Shown here in pieces: positions 37,187-43,769 of a stretch of 64,000 nt of DNA. Made by a program: the position numbers and the translations under genes. The first letter of the stretch is position 1. Every line of letters starts with the position of its first letter. The notes beneath the pieces were generated by a model that saw only the letters and a program-made list of their open reading frames with translations, was not told where the DNA came from and ran no database searches. The stretch is from Arthrobacter frigidicola (GTDB lineage: Bacteria; Actinomycetota; Actinomycetes; Actinomycetales; Micrococcaceae), in contig QZVU01000001.1 of assembly GCA_003602285.1 (NCBI GenBank), positions 806,001-870,000 on the forward strand, in the 5' to 3' direction.

Positions 37187-37218
37187 GGTGCGTCGGTGAA
37201 GAGCCTTGGGCTACTTCG

Positions 37219-37289
37219 GCCGAGTGTGCAGATCACCACGCTTTGAGTTGGTCGTAACGTGGTGAGGTGCAGTTTCGCGGGGAGGGGGT
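37219..37289. repeat. palindromic repeat, family 2, copy 2
   Basis: The same unit as copy 1, in the same orientation about 105 bp downstream. Stem arms at 37227-37240 and 37258-37271 have two mismatches. The loop differs, while the 3' GCAGTTTCGCGGGGAGGGG flank is conserved. It ends 17 bp before tRNA-Gly. Confidence 0.75.
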
Positions 37290-37305
37290 GCCGGGAGGGC
37301 AGTGG

Positions 37306-37379
37306 AGCGGACGACGGGATTCGAACCCGCGACATCCACCTTGGCAAGGTGGTGCTCTAGCCAGCTGAGCTACGTCCGC
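37306..37379 (-). tRNA. tRNA-Gly(GCC), copy 1
   Basis: Acceptor GCGGACG/CGTCCGC, anticodon stem CCACC/GGTGG with loop TTGCCAA (anticodon GCC), T loop TTCGAAT, no encoded CCA. Identical base for base to the copy at 40701-40774 and in the same orientation; together they bracket a 3.3-kb segment. Confidence 0.96.
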
Positions 37380-37588
37380 AAGAGGGCGTCCCTGCGCGGG
37401 AGCCCGGTTGAGTTGGTGCTGGTCCTGCAGTTCGTCGGCGGAAGGGTGTTCACGCTTTTCCGAAAGCTGCTCGAACCAGTGGCTCAACAATATCGCGCCG
37501 TGAGGGGGGAGCCAAATCCACGGCCGGCCAGCCGGAAACCGCTGAACAGCGCCGGCGGGCGTTGGAGAGGCCGTGGATCACAGGGTGT
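37380..37588. other. intergenic segment without a recognisable gene
   Basis: Between tRNA-Gly and the hypothetical gene. I see no coding frame worth calling. There is a 10-bp inverted repeat (37516-37525 / 37569-37578) with 43 bp between its arms. Nothing else stands out. Confidence 0.5.
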
Positions 37589-37620
37589 GCCGGAGGGGAG
37601 CGGTGCTGCTCCCCTCCGGC
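37589..37620 (-). terminator. hairpin after the 240-residue hypothetical gene
   Basis: A perfect 13-bp stem (37589-37601 / 37608-37620), 6-nt loop, 7 bp past the stop. No T tract follows on the minus strand. Confidence 0.65.
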
Positions 37621-37627
37621 AGGAGCA

Positions 37628-38350
37628 TTACGCGATCGTGATGTCGCTCAGGTCGATCTCGATCAGAACCCAGGACAGATCGGGGGTCCGGTCATCGTTG
37701 CGGATGTGGATGTGCCGCTTCGTGGGGATGATGAGTCCGTCGACCTCGGCCTCCCCGCGGATGTAGTGGGCACCGGGTGCGTTGCCGTTGACCTCCGGCT
37801 GATAGTCCATGCGGCGCAGGTGCCCTGCCGCGTCGAAGTAGTACAGCTGGGTGGTGTTGTGGGTGTCGATCGAGGAAGGGAAGGTGACGCTGAGTACGCG
37901 CCAGGTCTCGCCGTTCTCGTTCCAGGGCTCCACTTCCTGAGTCTCGACGCCCGGCCAGGTGAAGATGTAGGGCTCGACGAGGTAGTGCCAGGTGGCGTAG
38001 CTGCGGAAGTAGTACATCTGAGCGAGGGTCCACTGCGTTTCGAAGGTGTAGCCCTCGAAGCTGGCGCGGGGGTTGGTCAGTTCCTCGATGAGCGTGCCGT
38101 CGGCGGCGGTCACCGTCACGCGGTCTGACTTCTTGTCGTATTCGATGACGCGGCCGGTGCCCTCCTGCGTGTGGCGGGTGCGCTGCTCCTGCAGGCTCGC
38201 CTCGACGAGGTCGGTGCCGACGACGTCGGGCTGTCCCTTGAATTCCCAGAACGGGCCGCCGTAGGCGATGCGGGCGGTGAAGGTGTTGAGGTTCTTCCAG
38301 CGGTCAAGGCCACCGTTGGCTTCAAGGACCTGCTCAAGTAGTGTCGCCAT
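37628..38350 (-). CDS. conserved hypothetical protein, beta-rich (LolA/lipocalin-like pattern)
   Basis: A 240-residue protein I do not recognise by function. It begins LLEQVLEANGGLDRWKNLNT, a helix typical of proteins with a LolA-like or lipocalin-like half-barrel, followed by many amphipathic strands rich in Tyr, Trp and Thr (FTARIAYGGPFWEFKG, VLSVTFPSSIDTHNTTQLYY). It has no signal peptide or lipobox, so it is probably cytosolic and may bind a hydrophobic ligand. It has a good ribosome site (AAAGGAG). It lies inside the tRNA-bracketed segment, with the enoyl-CoA hydratase and SDR genes upstream on the same strand. Confidence 0.7.
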   Translation of the reverse strand: MATLLEQVLEANGGLDRWKNLNTFTARIAYGGPFWEFKGQPDVVGTDLVEASLQEQRTRHTQEGTGRVIEYDKKSDRVTVTAADGTLIEELTNPRASFEGYTFETQWTLAQMYYFRSYATWHYLVEPYIFTWPGVETQEVEPWNENGETWRVLSVTFPSSIDTHNTTQLYYFDAAGHLRRMDYQPEVNGNAPGAHYIRGEAEVDGLIIPTKRHIHIRNDDRTPDLSWVLIEIDLSDITIA

Positions 38351-38428
38351 GCAAATACTCCTTTAGGACTAATCAGTTCTGTTTCGGTATCAACTTCTCG
38401 CGCCGGCGGATAATTCCCCTTTAGTGGG

Positions 38429-38469
38429 CCGGATCACCTTTCGAGCCCCGGCAACGAAAGGTGATCCGG
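38429..38469 (-). terminator. hairpin after the enoyl-CoA hydratase gene
   Basis: A perfect 15-bp stem (38429-38443 / 38455-38469) with an 11-nt loop, 11 bp past the stop. No T tract on the minus strand. The promoter of the hypothetical gene (possible TTGATA with a weak TAGTCC 16 bp on) would lie in the remaining gap to 38351. Confidence 0.65.
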
Positions 38470-38480
38470 ACGCCTTCGCG

Positions 38481-39308
38481 TCACTCCTCCAGCGGTTCTC
38501 CGACACGGCGTCCGAGGTCCAGTTCGACCCCGTCGGCCTGCTGCAGGCCCCGGGCGAACAGGCTCCGGATCAGCGGCTGGCTTCCGGGCCGGCCCGCCGT
38601 CGCGAAGAATGCCTGAAGGCCCGGCGCGAAGTCCTGATCCTCGGGCAGCGTCGCTTCATCGACGAGCGCCTTCGTCTTAGACAGGGCCGTCCTGTCGAAC
38701 CCGGCGATCCGGCGGGCGAGCGCATCGACCTCGGCCTCGATCGTCGCATCGCTGATGATCCGGTTGACATAGCCGTATGCGGCGGCCTCCGCGGCATTGA
38801 TGTCATCGGCTCCGAGGAGGATCTCGAGGGCCCGGCCGCGCCCGAGGAGGTGCCCGAGCCGCGCCATGGGACCTCCCCCGGGCACGGCGCCGATGCCGAC
38901 TTCAAATTGACCCAGAACCGCGCGCTCCGATGCGAACCGCATGTCGGTGGCCAGGACAAACTCGCTGCCGGTTCCGCGCGCCCGTCCCCGGATGAGGGAA
39001 ATGGTTGCCACGGGGAGCCGGCTGAGGCGGATGAAATTATCGAGGTAGGGGTGGAGGCCCGTCGGCCCGGGCGCCATGTCCGCCACCCTGGTCCTGTCGC
39101 TGAGAAGATCCCAGTGCGCCATGAAGAAATCAGGGTTGTCGCTGCGGAAGACGATCACGCGCAGTTCGGGGTCCTGCTCGGCGGCGCTGAGCAGAAGGGC
39201 GAGCTCGTCGATCGAATCCGGGTCGAAGAGGTTGACGGGACCGTTGGCGAAGGTGACCCGCCAGTAGGACGGAGAAACGGGGTCGATGGTGAACTGTTTC
39301 GTCGTCAT
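38481..39308 (-). CDS. enoyl-CoA hydratase/isomerase family protein (divergent)
   Basis: A 275-residue crotonase-fold protein. The CoA/oxyanion-hole region reads SLIRGRARGTGSEFVLATDMRFAS in place of the usual AxNGxAxGGGxxLALACD, and GVGIGAVPGGGPMARL-like sequence follows (EVGIGAVPGGGPM), so it is a distant member and need not hydrate enoyl-CoA. The usual second glutamate is not obvious. The start is ATG 39308; AAAGGAG lies rather far upstream (about 13 nt). Neighbouring SDR and hypothetical genes suggest a small catabolic set (inference). Confidence 0.82.
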   Translation of the reverse strand: MTTKQFTIDPVSPSYWRVTFANGPVNLFDPDSIDELALLLSAAEQDPELRVIVFRSDNPDFFMAHWDLLSDRTRVADMAPGPTGLHPYLDNFIRLSRLPVATISLIRGRARGTGSEFVLATDMRFASERAVLGQFEVGIGAVPGGGPMARLGHLLGRGRALEILLGADDINAAEAAAYGYVNRIISDATIEAEVDALARRIAGFDRTALSKTKALVDEATLPEDQDFAPGLQAFFATAGRPGSQPLIRSLFARGLQQADGVELDLGRRVGEPLEE

Positions 39309-39405
39309 GGGCTGACGCTGGCTCCTTTGGTCCGCGGAATGGAGATTTCGATCCACTGCAGCATCGCGGGAGGGAAGACCGCTTCATTTTCTCACCCGCC
39401 CGGGC

Positions 39406-39429
39406 GGGGGCGGCGGATGTGCCGCCCCC
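39406..39429 (-). terminator. possible terminator of the SDR gene
   Basis: A 9-bp GC-only stem (39406-39414 / 39421-39429), 6-nt loop, 8 bp past the SDR stop, followed on the minus strand by another GC palindrome but no T tract. Confidence 0.45.
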
Positions 39430-39437
39430 GGCCGGTG

Positions 39438-40145
39438 CTAGTTTCCTGCGCTTTGTCCGCCGTCGACGTGAAGGAACTCGCCGGTGACGAACTGGGCCTG
39501 CTCAAGGTAGAGCACGCCGTGTACGACGTCGTCGATGGTTCCCATCCGGCCGACCGGGTGGAGTGCTCCATAGGTGTCATGCGTCTCCACGGCGTGCAGC
39601 GGGGTCTTGATGATGCCGGGGGATACCGCATTCACGCGCACCCCGCGGGCTGCGTACTCGATCGCGAGCGACTTCACGACGGAAGCGAGGCCGCCCTTGG
39701 TTAGTGAAGCGAGGGCCGACGGGACGTTCGAGTTCGCGTTTTCAACCAGGGTGGTGGTGATGTTCACGACGTGCCCCGAGTTGCGCTCGACCATGTTCGC
39801 CATTGCCTTCTGGGTGATGGAGAAGAAGCCGCCGAGGTTCACGCGCAGGGCGTTGTCGTAGTCTTCCTGGGTGTAGTCAGCGAACGGCTTCGCGATGAAG
39901 ATGCCCGCGTTGTTCACGAGCGTGTCAACACGGCCGAAGCGCTCGACGGCCGTGGCAACGACGCGCTCGGCAACCTCCGGGTCCGAGATGTCTCCGGCAA
40001 CGGTGACAAGGTCGAAGTCTTCGGACGGAGCGATGGAACGGGAGTTGGCGACAACCGCATACCCAAGCTTGCGGTACCCGTCGACGAGGCCCGCGCCGAT
40101 GCCCTGGGATGCACCGGTGATGATGGCGACTTTACGTGTTTCCAT
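39438..40145 (-). CDS. SDR family protein lacking the catalytic tyrosine
   Basis: A 235-residue SDR. The cofactor loop TGASQGIG (10-17), VNNAG (77-81) and the motif NAVSPGIIKTPLH are standard. The active site is not: where YxxxK is expected the sequence reads SALASLTK, with Lys150 kept but Ala146 in place of Tyr, and the serine region reads NITTTLVE. The change is embedded in an otherwise well-preserved fold, so it is more likely a real subgroup than decay. It may use another base or have a binding role. It is preceded by a strong promoter with two repressor-like palindromes. Confidence 0.85.
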   Translation of the reverse strand: METRKVAIITGASQGIGAGLVDGYRKLGYAVVANSRSIAPSEDFDLVTVAGDISDPEVAERVVATAVERFGRVDTLVNNAGIFIAKPFADYTQEDYDNALRVNLGGFFSITQKAMANMVERNSGHVVNITTTLVENANSNVPSALASLTKGGLASVVKSLAIEYAARGVRVNAVSPGIIKTPLHAVETHDTYGALHPVGRMGTIDDVVHGVLYLEQAQFVTGEFLHVDGGQSAGN

Positions 40146-40165
40146 GGTTTCGATTCCTTTGGTAG

Positions 40166-40221
40166 ACAGTCGGTCAACTACCGACCCGTACAGTTATAGC
40201 CGACCAGTCATTTAATGGCAA
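40166..40221 (-). promoter_or_regulatory. SDR promoter with two TetR-like operator sites
   Basis: On the minus strand TTGCCA (40221-40216), 17 bp, TATAAC (40198-40193). A perfect GTCGGT-N5-ACCGAC palindrome (40169-40185) lies just downstream and a related GACTGGTCGG sits in the spacer. Both resemble GACCGxxxGGTC-type operators of TetR-family repressors. No regulator gene is in the neighbourhood. Confidence 0.65.
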
Positions 40222-40444
40222 CCCCCGTGAGAGGAGCCCAGAGTCGCACTCCGGCTTCGAGCGGGAAATGCGGAAGGGCGAAGATAAGGCCCGGCAGGGT
40301 GTCCTGGCCGCCTGGCGGCGCGGTAGAGCACCTCCCGCCGGCCCCTTGCGGCAACCACGAAGCTGCGGAACGTACCGCCCAGGTGCTCAGGGGTGTCTTC
40401 CATCACATCGACGCCGGGAGTCCGTGGAACGTGACTTAAGAACA
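40222..40444. other. intergenic segment without a supported gene
   Basis: Between the SDR promoter and the tRNA terminator. A 77-codon minus-strand ORF spans it, but it starts next to the terminator, has no ribosome site, and its Arg/Pro/Ser-rich translation resembles nothing. I see no other structure. Confidence 0.5.
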
Positions 40445-40473
40445 AAGGACCCCCGGGTTACCCGGGGGTCCTT
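40445..40473 (-). terminator. terminator of the Gly-Cys-Val tRNA cluster
   Basis: A perfect 13-bp stem (40445-40457 / 40461-40473), TTA-type loop, followed on the minus strand by TTTGTTCTT. Confidence 0.9.
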
Positions 40474-40478
40474 CTCGG

Positions 40479-40550
40479 TGGGCGATACTGGGATCGAACC
40501 AGTGACCTCTTCCGTGTCAGGGAAGCGCGCTACCGCTGCGCCAATCGCCC
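40479..40550 (-). tRNA. tRNA-Val(GAC)
   Basis: Acceptor GGGCGAT/ATCGCCC, anticodon stem CTTCC/GGAAG with loop CTGACAC (anticodon GAC), T loop TTCGATC, discriminator A, no encoded CCA. Third gene of the minus-strand Gly-Cys-Val cluster. Confidence 0.95.
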
Positions 40551-40576
40551 AATTTCCTGCTCTGCAATTCACCTAC

Positions 40577-40650
40577 TGGAGGTGGGGACGGGATTCGAAC
40601 CCGCGTGCACGGCTTTGCAGGCCGCTGCCTAGCCACTCGGCCACCCCACC
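40577..40650 (-). tRNA. tRNA-Cys(GCA)
   Basis: Acceptor GGTGGGG/CCCCACC, anticodon stem GCGGC/GCCGT (one G-U) with loop CTGCAAA (anticodon GCA), T loop TTCGAAT, discriminator T. The 3' CCA is encoded (complement of 40577-40579), unlike the neighbouring tRNAs. Confidence 0.95.
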
Positions 40651-40700
40651 GCTATCCAACAAACAGACAGCCGGATGAACCGGCCATGCAGTGACTTGCG

Positions 40701-40774
40701 AGCGGACGACGGGATTCGAACCCGCGACATCCACCTTGGCAAGGTGGTGCTCTAGCCAGCTGAGCTACGTCCGC
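40701..40774 (-). tRNA. tRNA-Gly(GCC), copy 2
   Basis: Identical to 37306-37379, anticodon GCC. First gene of the Gly-Cys-Val cluster. The AT-rich sequence upstream (40775-40870) should hold the cluster promoter. Confidence 0.96.
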
Positions 40775-40936
40775 AGAAAGAAAATTTTGAACACCGAAAC
40801 CCTTGAGTTCCTCGTGTTTTTCTGTTTTCCAACGAGAAAAAACTCTATAGGACTATTCGAGGTTCGTCCAATCGGGCGCGTCTTCGGGTCAACGGTGCGG
40901 CGCGGGAGTGTCACCGGAGGATGACAGACTTAACCC

Positions 40937-41899
40937 ATGACTGAACCGCTGCTCGCCCACTCCACTCCCTACGGACGGATGTATGCGAGGTCGACGTCGG
41001 ACCAGCCCACCGTCCCGTCAATCACGACCGTCATTGCCCAGGCGCCGTCGTCCCTCGGCGGCTGGTTCGGGCACATGGCGGCGAACGCCCTGGCTGCCGA
41101 TCCGCGCCTTCCCGGATCGCTGGGCAAACCTGCCGAGTTGAAGCAGGCCGTCCGGGACGCCTCGCAGGCTGCCGAGCGGTACCGTGACGGCGCCGCGCTC
41201 CGGGGCACCCGGGTGCACAACTACTGCGAGCAGGTGGCCCTGCGTGCCCTCGGCCGCCCCCACACGCTCGACGCCGCGCGCCTCGCCCTCGTGGAGAACG
41301 GGGAGGAGGGTTTCGCGGCCCGTTTCGACGAGTGGTGGGAACTCTACGACGTCCGGCCGATCGCCCCGGAACTGACCGTCTGGAATCAGGAACTCGGGTA
41401 CGCCGGAACCCTCGATCTGGTGGCCACCATTGGCGGTCGGCTGTGCCTCATCGACTACAAAACCAAGAACACCGACCGCGACGGCTTCGTCAAGGGGCTC
41501 GACGACAAGGTCGTCATGCAGCTGGTCGCGGGCATGAAGGCCCAGGAAAGCCTTGTTGATCCCCATCAGGGCGAATGGGAACCGTGGAAGTACGGCGACC
41601 AGCCCCTCCTCCTCGGTGTTGCCGTCGGCCAGACGGAGGTCCGTGCCCTCAGGGCCAATCCCGAGGTGTTGAAGGAGCATTGGTTTCGATTCTGCGCGCT
41701 GCGCCGTGCCTGGGAGGCTGGCCGAAACGCCGAAACGGCCGGGCGGGCGCTGCTTCCCATCGGCCCGCCGCCCACCCGCGCCGCGGCCGGGGCGCCGGGG
41801 GCAGCTCCGGCGGGGGCTCCGGCTCCGGCCACCGGTGCAGACGGCCCGGGCCCGGCCGCACCCGCTCCTGAAGCTCCGTCCTCCGTCGCGGCCGGCTGA
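40937..41899 (+). CDS. RecB/Cas4-like PD-(D/E)XK nuclease family protein
   Basis: A 320-residue protein. A conserved GYAGTLDLVATIGGRL stretch followed by CLIDYKTKN gives the G-x-x-D ... D-Y-K pattern of RecB-type nucleases (motif II Asp and motif III Asp-x-Lys, about residues 158-180), preceded by a possible motif I region (ALRGTRVHNYCEQVAL). The last 50 residues are an Ala/Pro/Gly-rich disordered tail. No helicase or Cas genes are nearby, so it is a standalone nuclease whose substrate is unknown. CAGACT ends 6 nt before the ATG, so the mRNA may be leaderless. It is divergent from the tRNA cluster. Confidence 0.78.
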   Translation: MTEPLLAHSTPYGRMYARSTSDQPTVPSITTVIAQAPSSLGGWFGHMAANALAADPRLPGSLGKPAELKQAVRDASQAAERYRDGAALRGTRVHNYCEQVALRALGRPHTLDAARLALVENGEEGFAARFDEWWELYDVRPIAPELTVWNQELGYAGTLDLVATIGGRLCLIDYKTKNTDRDGFVKGLDDKVVMQLVAGMKAQESLVDPHQGEWEPWKYGDQPLLLGVAVGQTEVRALRANPEVLKEHWFRFCALRRAWEAGRNAETAGRALLPIGPPPTRAAAGAPGAAPAGAPAPATGADGPGPAAPAPEAPSSVAAG

Positions 41900-42198
41900 C
41901 GGACCCTGCGGATTCCGGGCTGGATCCCGCCTTGCTCAGGGGCAGGCCGCGGGCAGGACACCGGCACTGCCCTGACGCGCCCGGCACTCCCGCAGCGCAG
42001 CGGCGCCGTCGGCGCCCGGACGCGCCCGGCGCTCCCGCAGTGCACCGGCTCCGGGGACGGCAGGGCGGCGCGGCGTTCTAGAATGGCTCGAGGGCTTGTC
42101 CTGATGGGTCCGAGCCCTCCGCGCACGCCGCAGACCCCCGCAGCGCCCACCCGGGCATCCGCCCGCCGCGCCCAACCAGGTGAAGGAATTCGAACCGA
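41900..42198. other. intergenic region upstream of def
   Basis: 299 bp. It holds a degenerate 30-nt direct repeat with a 45-bp period (41975-42004 and 42020-42049) and a TAGAAT -10-like hexamer at 42079-42084 that could start the def-fmt-rsmB transcript with a leader of about 110 nt. No ORF or clear terminator seen. Confidence 0.5.
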
Positions 42199-42813
42199 AT
42201 GGCTGTACTGAGTATCAGGATCATCGGCGACCCGATCCTGCGCACCCCTGCCGCGACGGTGACGAACTTCGGCCCCGAGCTCGAAAAGCTGGTGGCGGAT
42301 ATGACCGAGACGATGCTCGACGTGCAGGGCGTCGGCCTCGCTGCGCCCCAGATCGGCGTGGGCCTTTCGGTCTTCACCTACAGCATCGACGGTTTTGAGG
42401 GCCACGTCGTCAATCCGGTGCTCGAGGTGGGGGAGACCCTTCAGCAGGACGGCGCCGTCGAAGGCTGCCTCTCCGTCCCGGGGCTTGGGAACTTCCTTGA
42501 ACGTGCCGAATGGGCGAGGGTCCGTGGGCAGGATGTGCACGGGGAGCCCGTCGAGGTCGAAGGCACCGGCATGCTGGCGCGGTGCCTGCAGCACGAGACG
42601 GACCACCTGCGCGGAACGCTTTACATCGACAGACTCCGGGGCGAGGAGAAGAAGGTTGCCATGCGCGCCATCCGCAGCGCCGACTACAACAGTGTGGCCG
42701 GCCAGACGGCGGCACAGCGGGCCAAGACCCTCGGCTCGAGCTTCATCAGCGCATCGGCCGCCGGACCTGCAGGCGCACCGGCGCGTGCCGAGAATTCGGG
42801 ACGCCGGCTGTGA
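42199..42813 (+). CDS. def: peptide deformylase
   Basis: A 204-residue metalloenzyme removing the formyl group from nascent proteins. All three motifs are intact: GVGLAAPQIG (44-53), EGCLSVPG with metal ligand Cys90, and QHETDHLRG with His132, Glu133 and His136 (the HExxH ligands and base). The C-terminal extension of about 40 residues is typical of actinobacterial forms. Its stop overlaps the GTG of fmt, so the formyl-adding and formyl-removing enzymes are coupled. Confidence 0.97.
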   Translation: MAVLSIRIIGDPILRTPAATVTNFGPELEKLVADMTETMLDVQGVGLAAPQIGVGLSVFTYSIDGFEGHVVNPVLEVGETLQQDGAVEGCLSVPGLGNFLERAEWARVRGQDVHGEPVEVEGTGMLARCLQHETDHLRGTLYIDRLRGEEKKVAMRAIRSADYNSVAGQTAAQRAKTLGSSFISASAAGPAGAPARAENSGRRL

Positions 42814-43769
42814 GGATTTTGTTCGCCGGCACGCCGGCCGTCGCCGTCCCCTCCCTTAACATGCTGTCGGACGCTGGCTTCGACATCGCGGCGGTGCTCA
42901 CCCGCGTCGATGCCCCAGTCGGGCGGAAGAGGACCCTGACCCCGAGCCCCGTGGCCGCCCGGGCCGAAGAGTTGGGGCTGCCCCTGATCAAGGCCAACCG
43001 GTTCACTGACGAGGTGGTCGAGCAGCTGGCCGCGCTGAACCTCGACGCCGCGGCAATCGTCGCCTACGGAGGGCTTGTTCCGCCGCGGGCGCTTGAGCTT
43101 CCCCGGCATGGCTGGATCAACCTCCACTTCTCGCTGCTGCCGGCCTGGCGCGGTGCCGCACCGGTGCAGCATGCCGTACTTTCGGGTGACGACATCACCG
43201 GGGCGTCCACCTTCCGCCTCGAGCGCGGGCTCGACACCGGCCCCGTGTTTGGAACAGTGACCGAAGCGCTGGCACCGTCCGATACCAGCGGCGAGGTCCT
43301 GGACCGGCTTGCGGACAGCGGCGCCGTCCTGCTTGCGCAGACGCTGACGGCGCTCGGGCAGGGCACGGTCGAGGCGGTTCCGCAGCAGGGGGAGGTCAGC
43401 CTCGCCCCCAAGCTCTCGATCGATGACGCCCGGATCGACTGGACGCAGCCGGCCGTCGCCGTCCGGCGGCGGATCAATGCCGTGACCCCCGAGCCGGGCG
43501 CCTGGACGCTCCTTGCGGGCCAGCGCGTGAAGGTCGCACCGGTCCGCCCGGCATCCGAACTCCGGCCGGCGCGGCCGGACACCGGGGCCGGCGATCCGGT
43601 GGACCTTGCCCCCGGCCGGGTTGAGCTCCGGGACGGCGGCGTGCAGGTCGGCACCGGGTCGGAGCCGGTGGTGCTCGGCCGCCTGCAGCCCGCCGGAAAG
43701 ACAATGATGGACGCCCGTGACTGGGCGAGGGGCGCCCTGGCGCGCGGAGAGTTGGTTTTCGATGTCTGA
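42810..43769 (+). CDS. fmt: methionyl-tRNA formyltransferase
   Basis: A 319-residue enzyme formylating initiator Met-tRNA with 10-formyl-THF. The N-terminal Rossmann domain starts RILFAGTPAVAVPSL. The catalytic residues are Asn104 and His106 (INLHFSLLP) with Asp142 (LDTGPVF). The C-terminal OB-like domain starts near 205 (PKLSIDDARIDW). GTG start within the def stop (GTGA). It overlaps rsmB by 8 bp. Confidence 0.97.
   Translation: MRILFAGTPAVAVPSLNMLSDAGFDIAAVLTRVDAPVGRKRTLTPSPVAARAEELGLPLIKANRFTDEVVEQLAALNLDAAAIVAYGGLVPPRALELPRHGWINLHFSLLPAWRGAAPVQHAVLSGDDITGASTFRLERGLDTGPVFGTVTEALAPSDTSGEVLDRLADSGAVLLAQTLTALGQGTVEAVPQQGEVSLAPKLSIDDARIDWTQPAVAVRRRINAVTPEPGAWTLLAGQRVKVAPVRPASELRPARPDTGAGDPVDLAPGRVELRDGGVQVGTGSEPVVLGRLQPAGKTMMDARDWARGALARGELVFDV

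Noticed and set aside
37115-37289. The 37-kb repeats as a CRISPR array
   Set aside because: Only two copies, with long internal palindromes and a spacing that does not fit repeat-spacer periodicity; no cas genes.
40212-40445. 77-codon minus-strand ORF between the SDR and the tRNA cluster
   Set aside because: No ribosome site, starts against the tRNA terminator, and the translation has no family-like feature.
37306-40774. The tRNA-bracketed segment as an integrated phage or integrative element
   Set aside because: No integrase, excisionase, phage or conjugation gene lies inside; the repeats are whole tRNA genes, so at most it is a recombination-prone segment.
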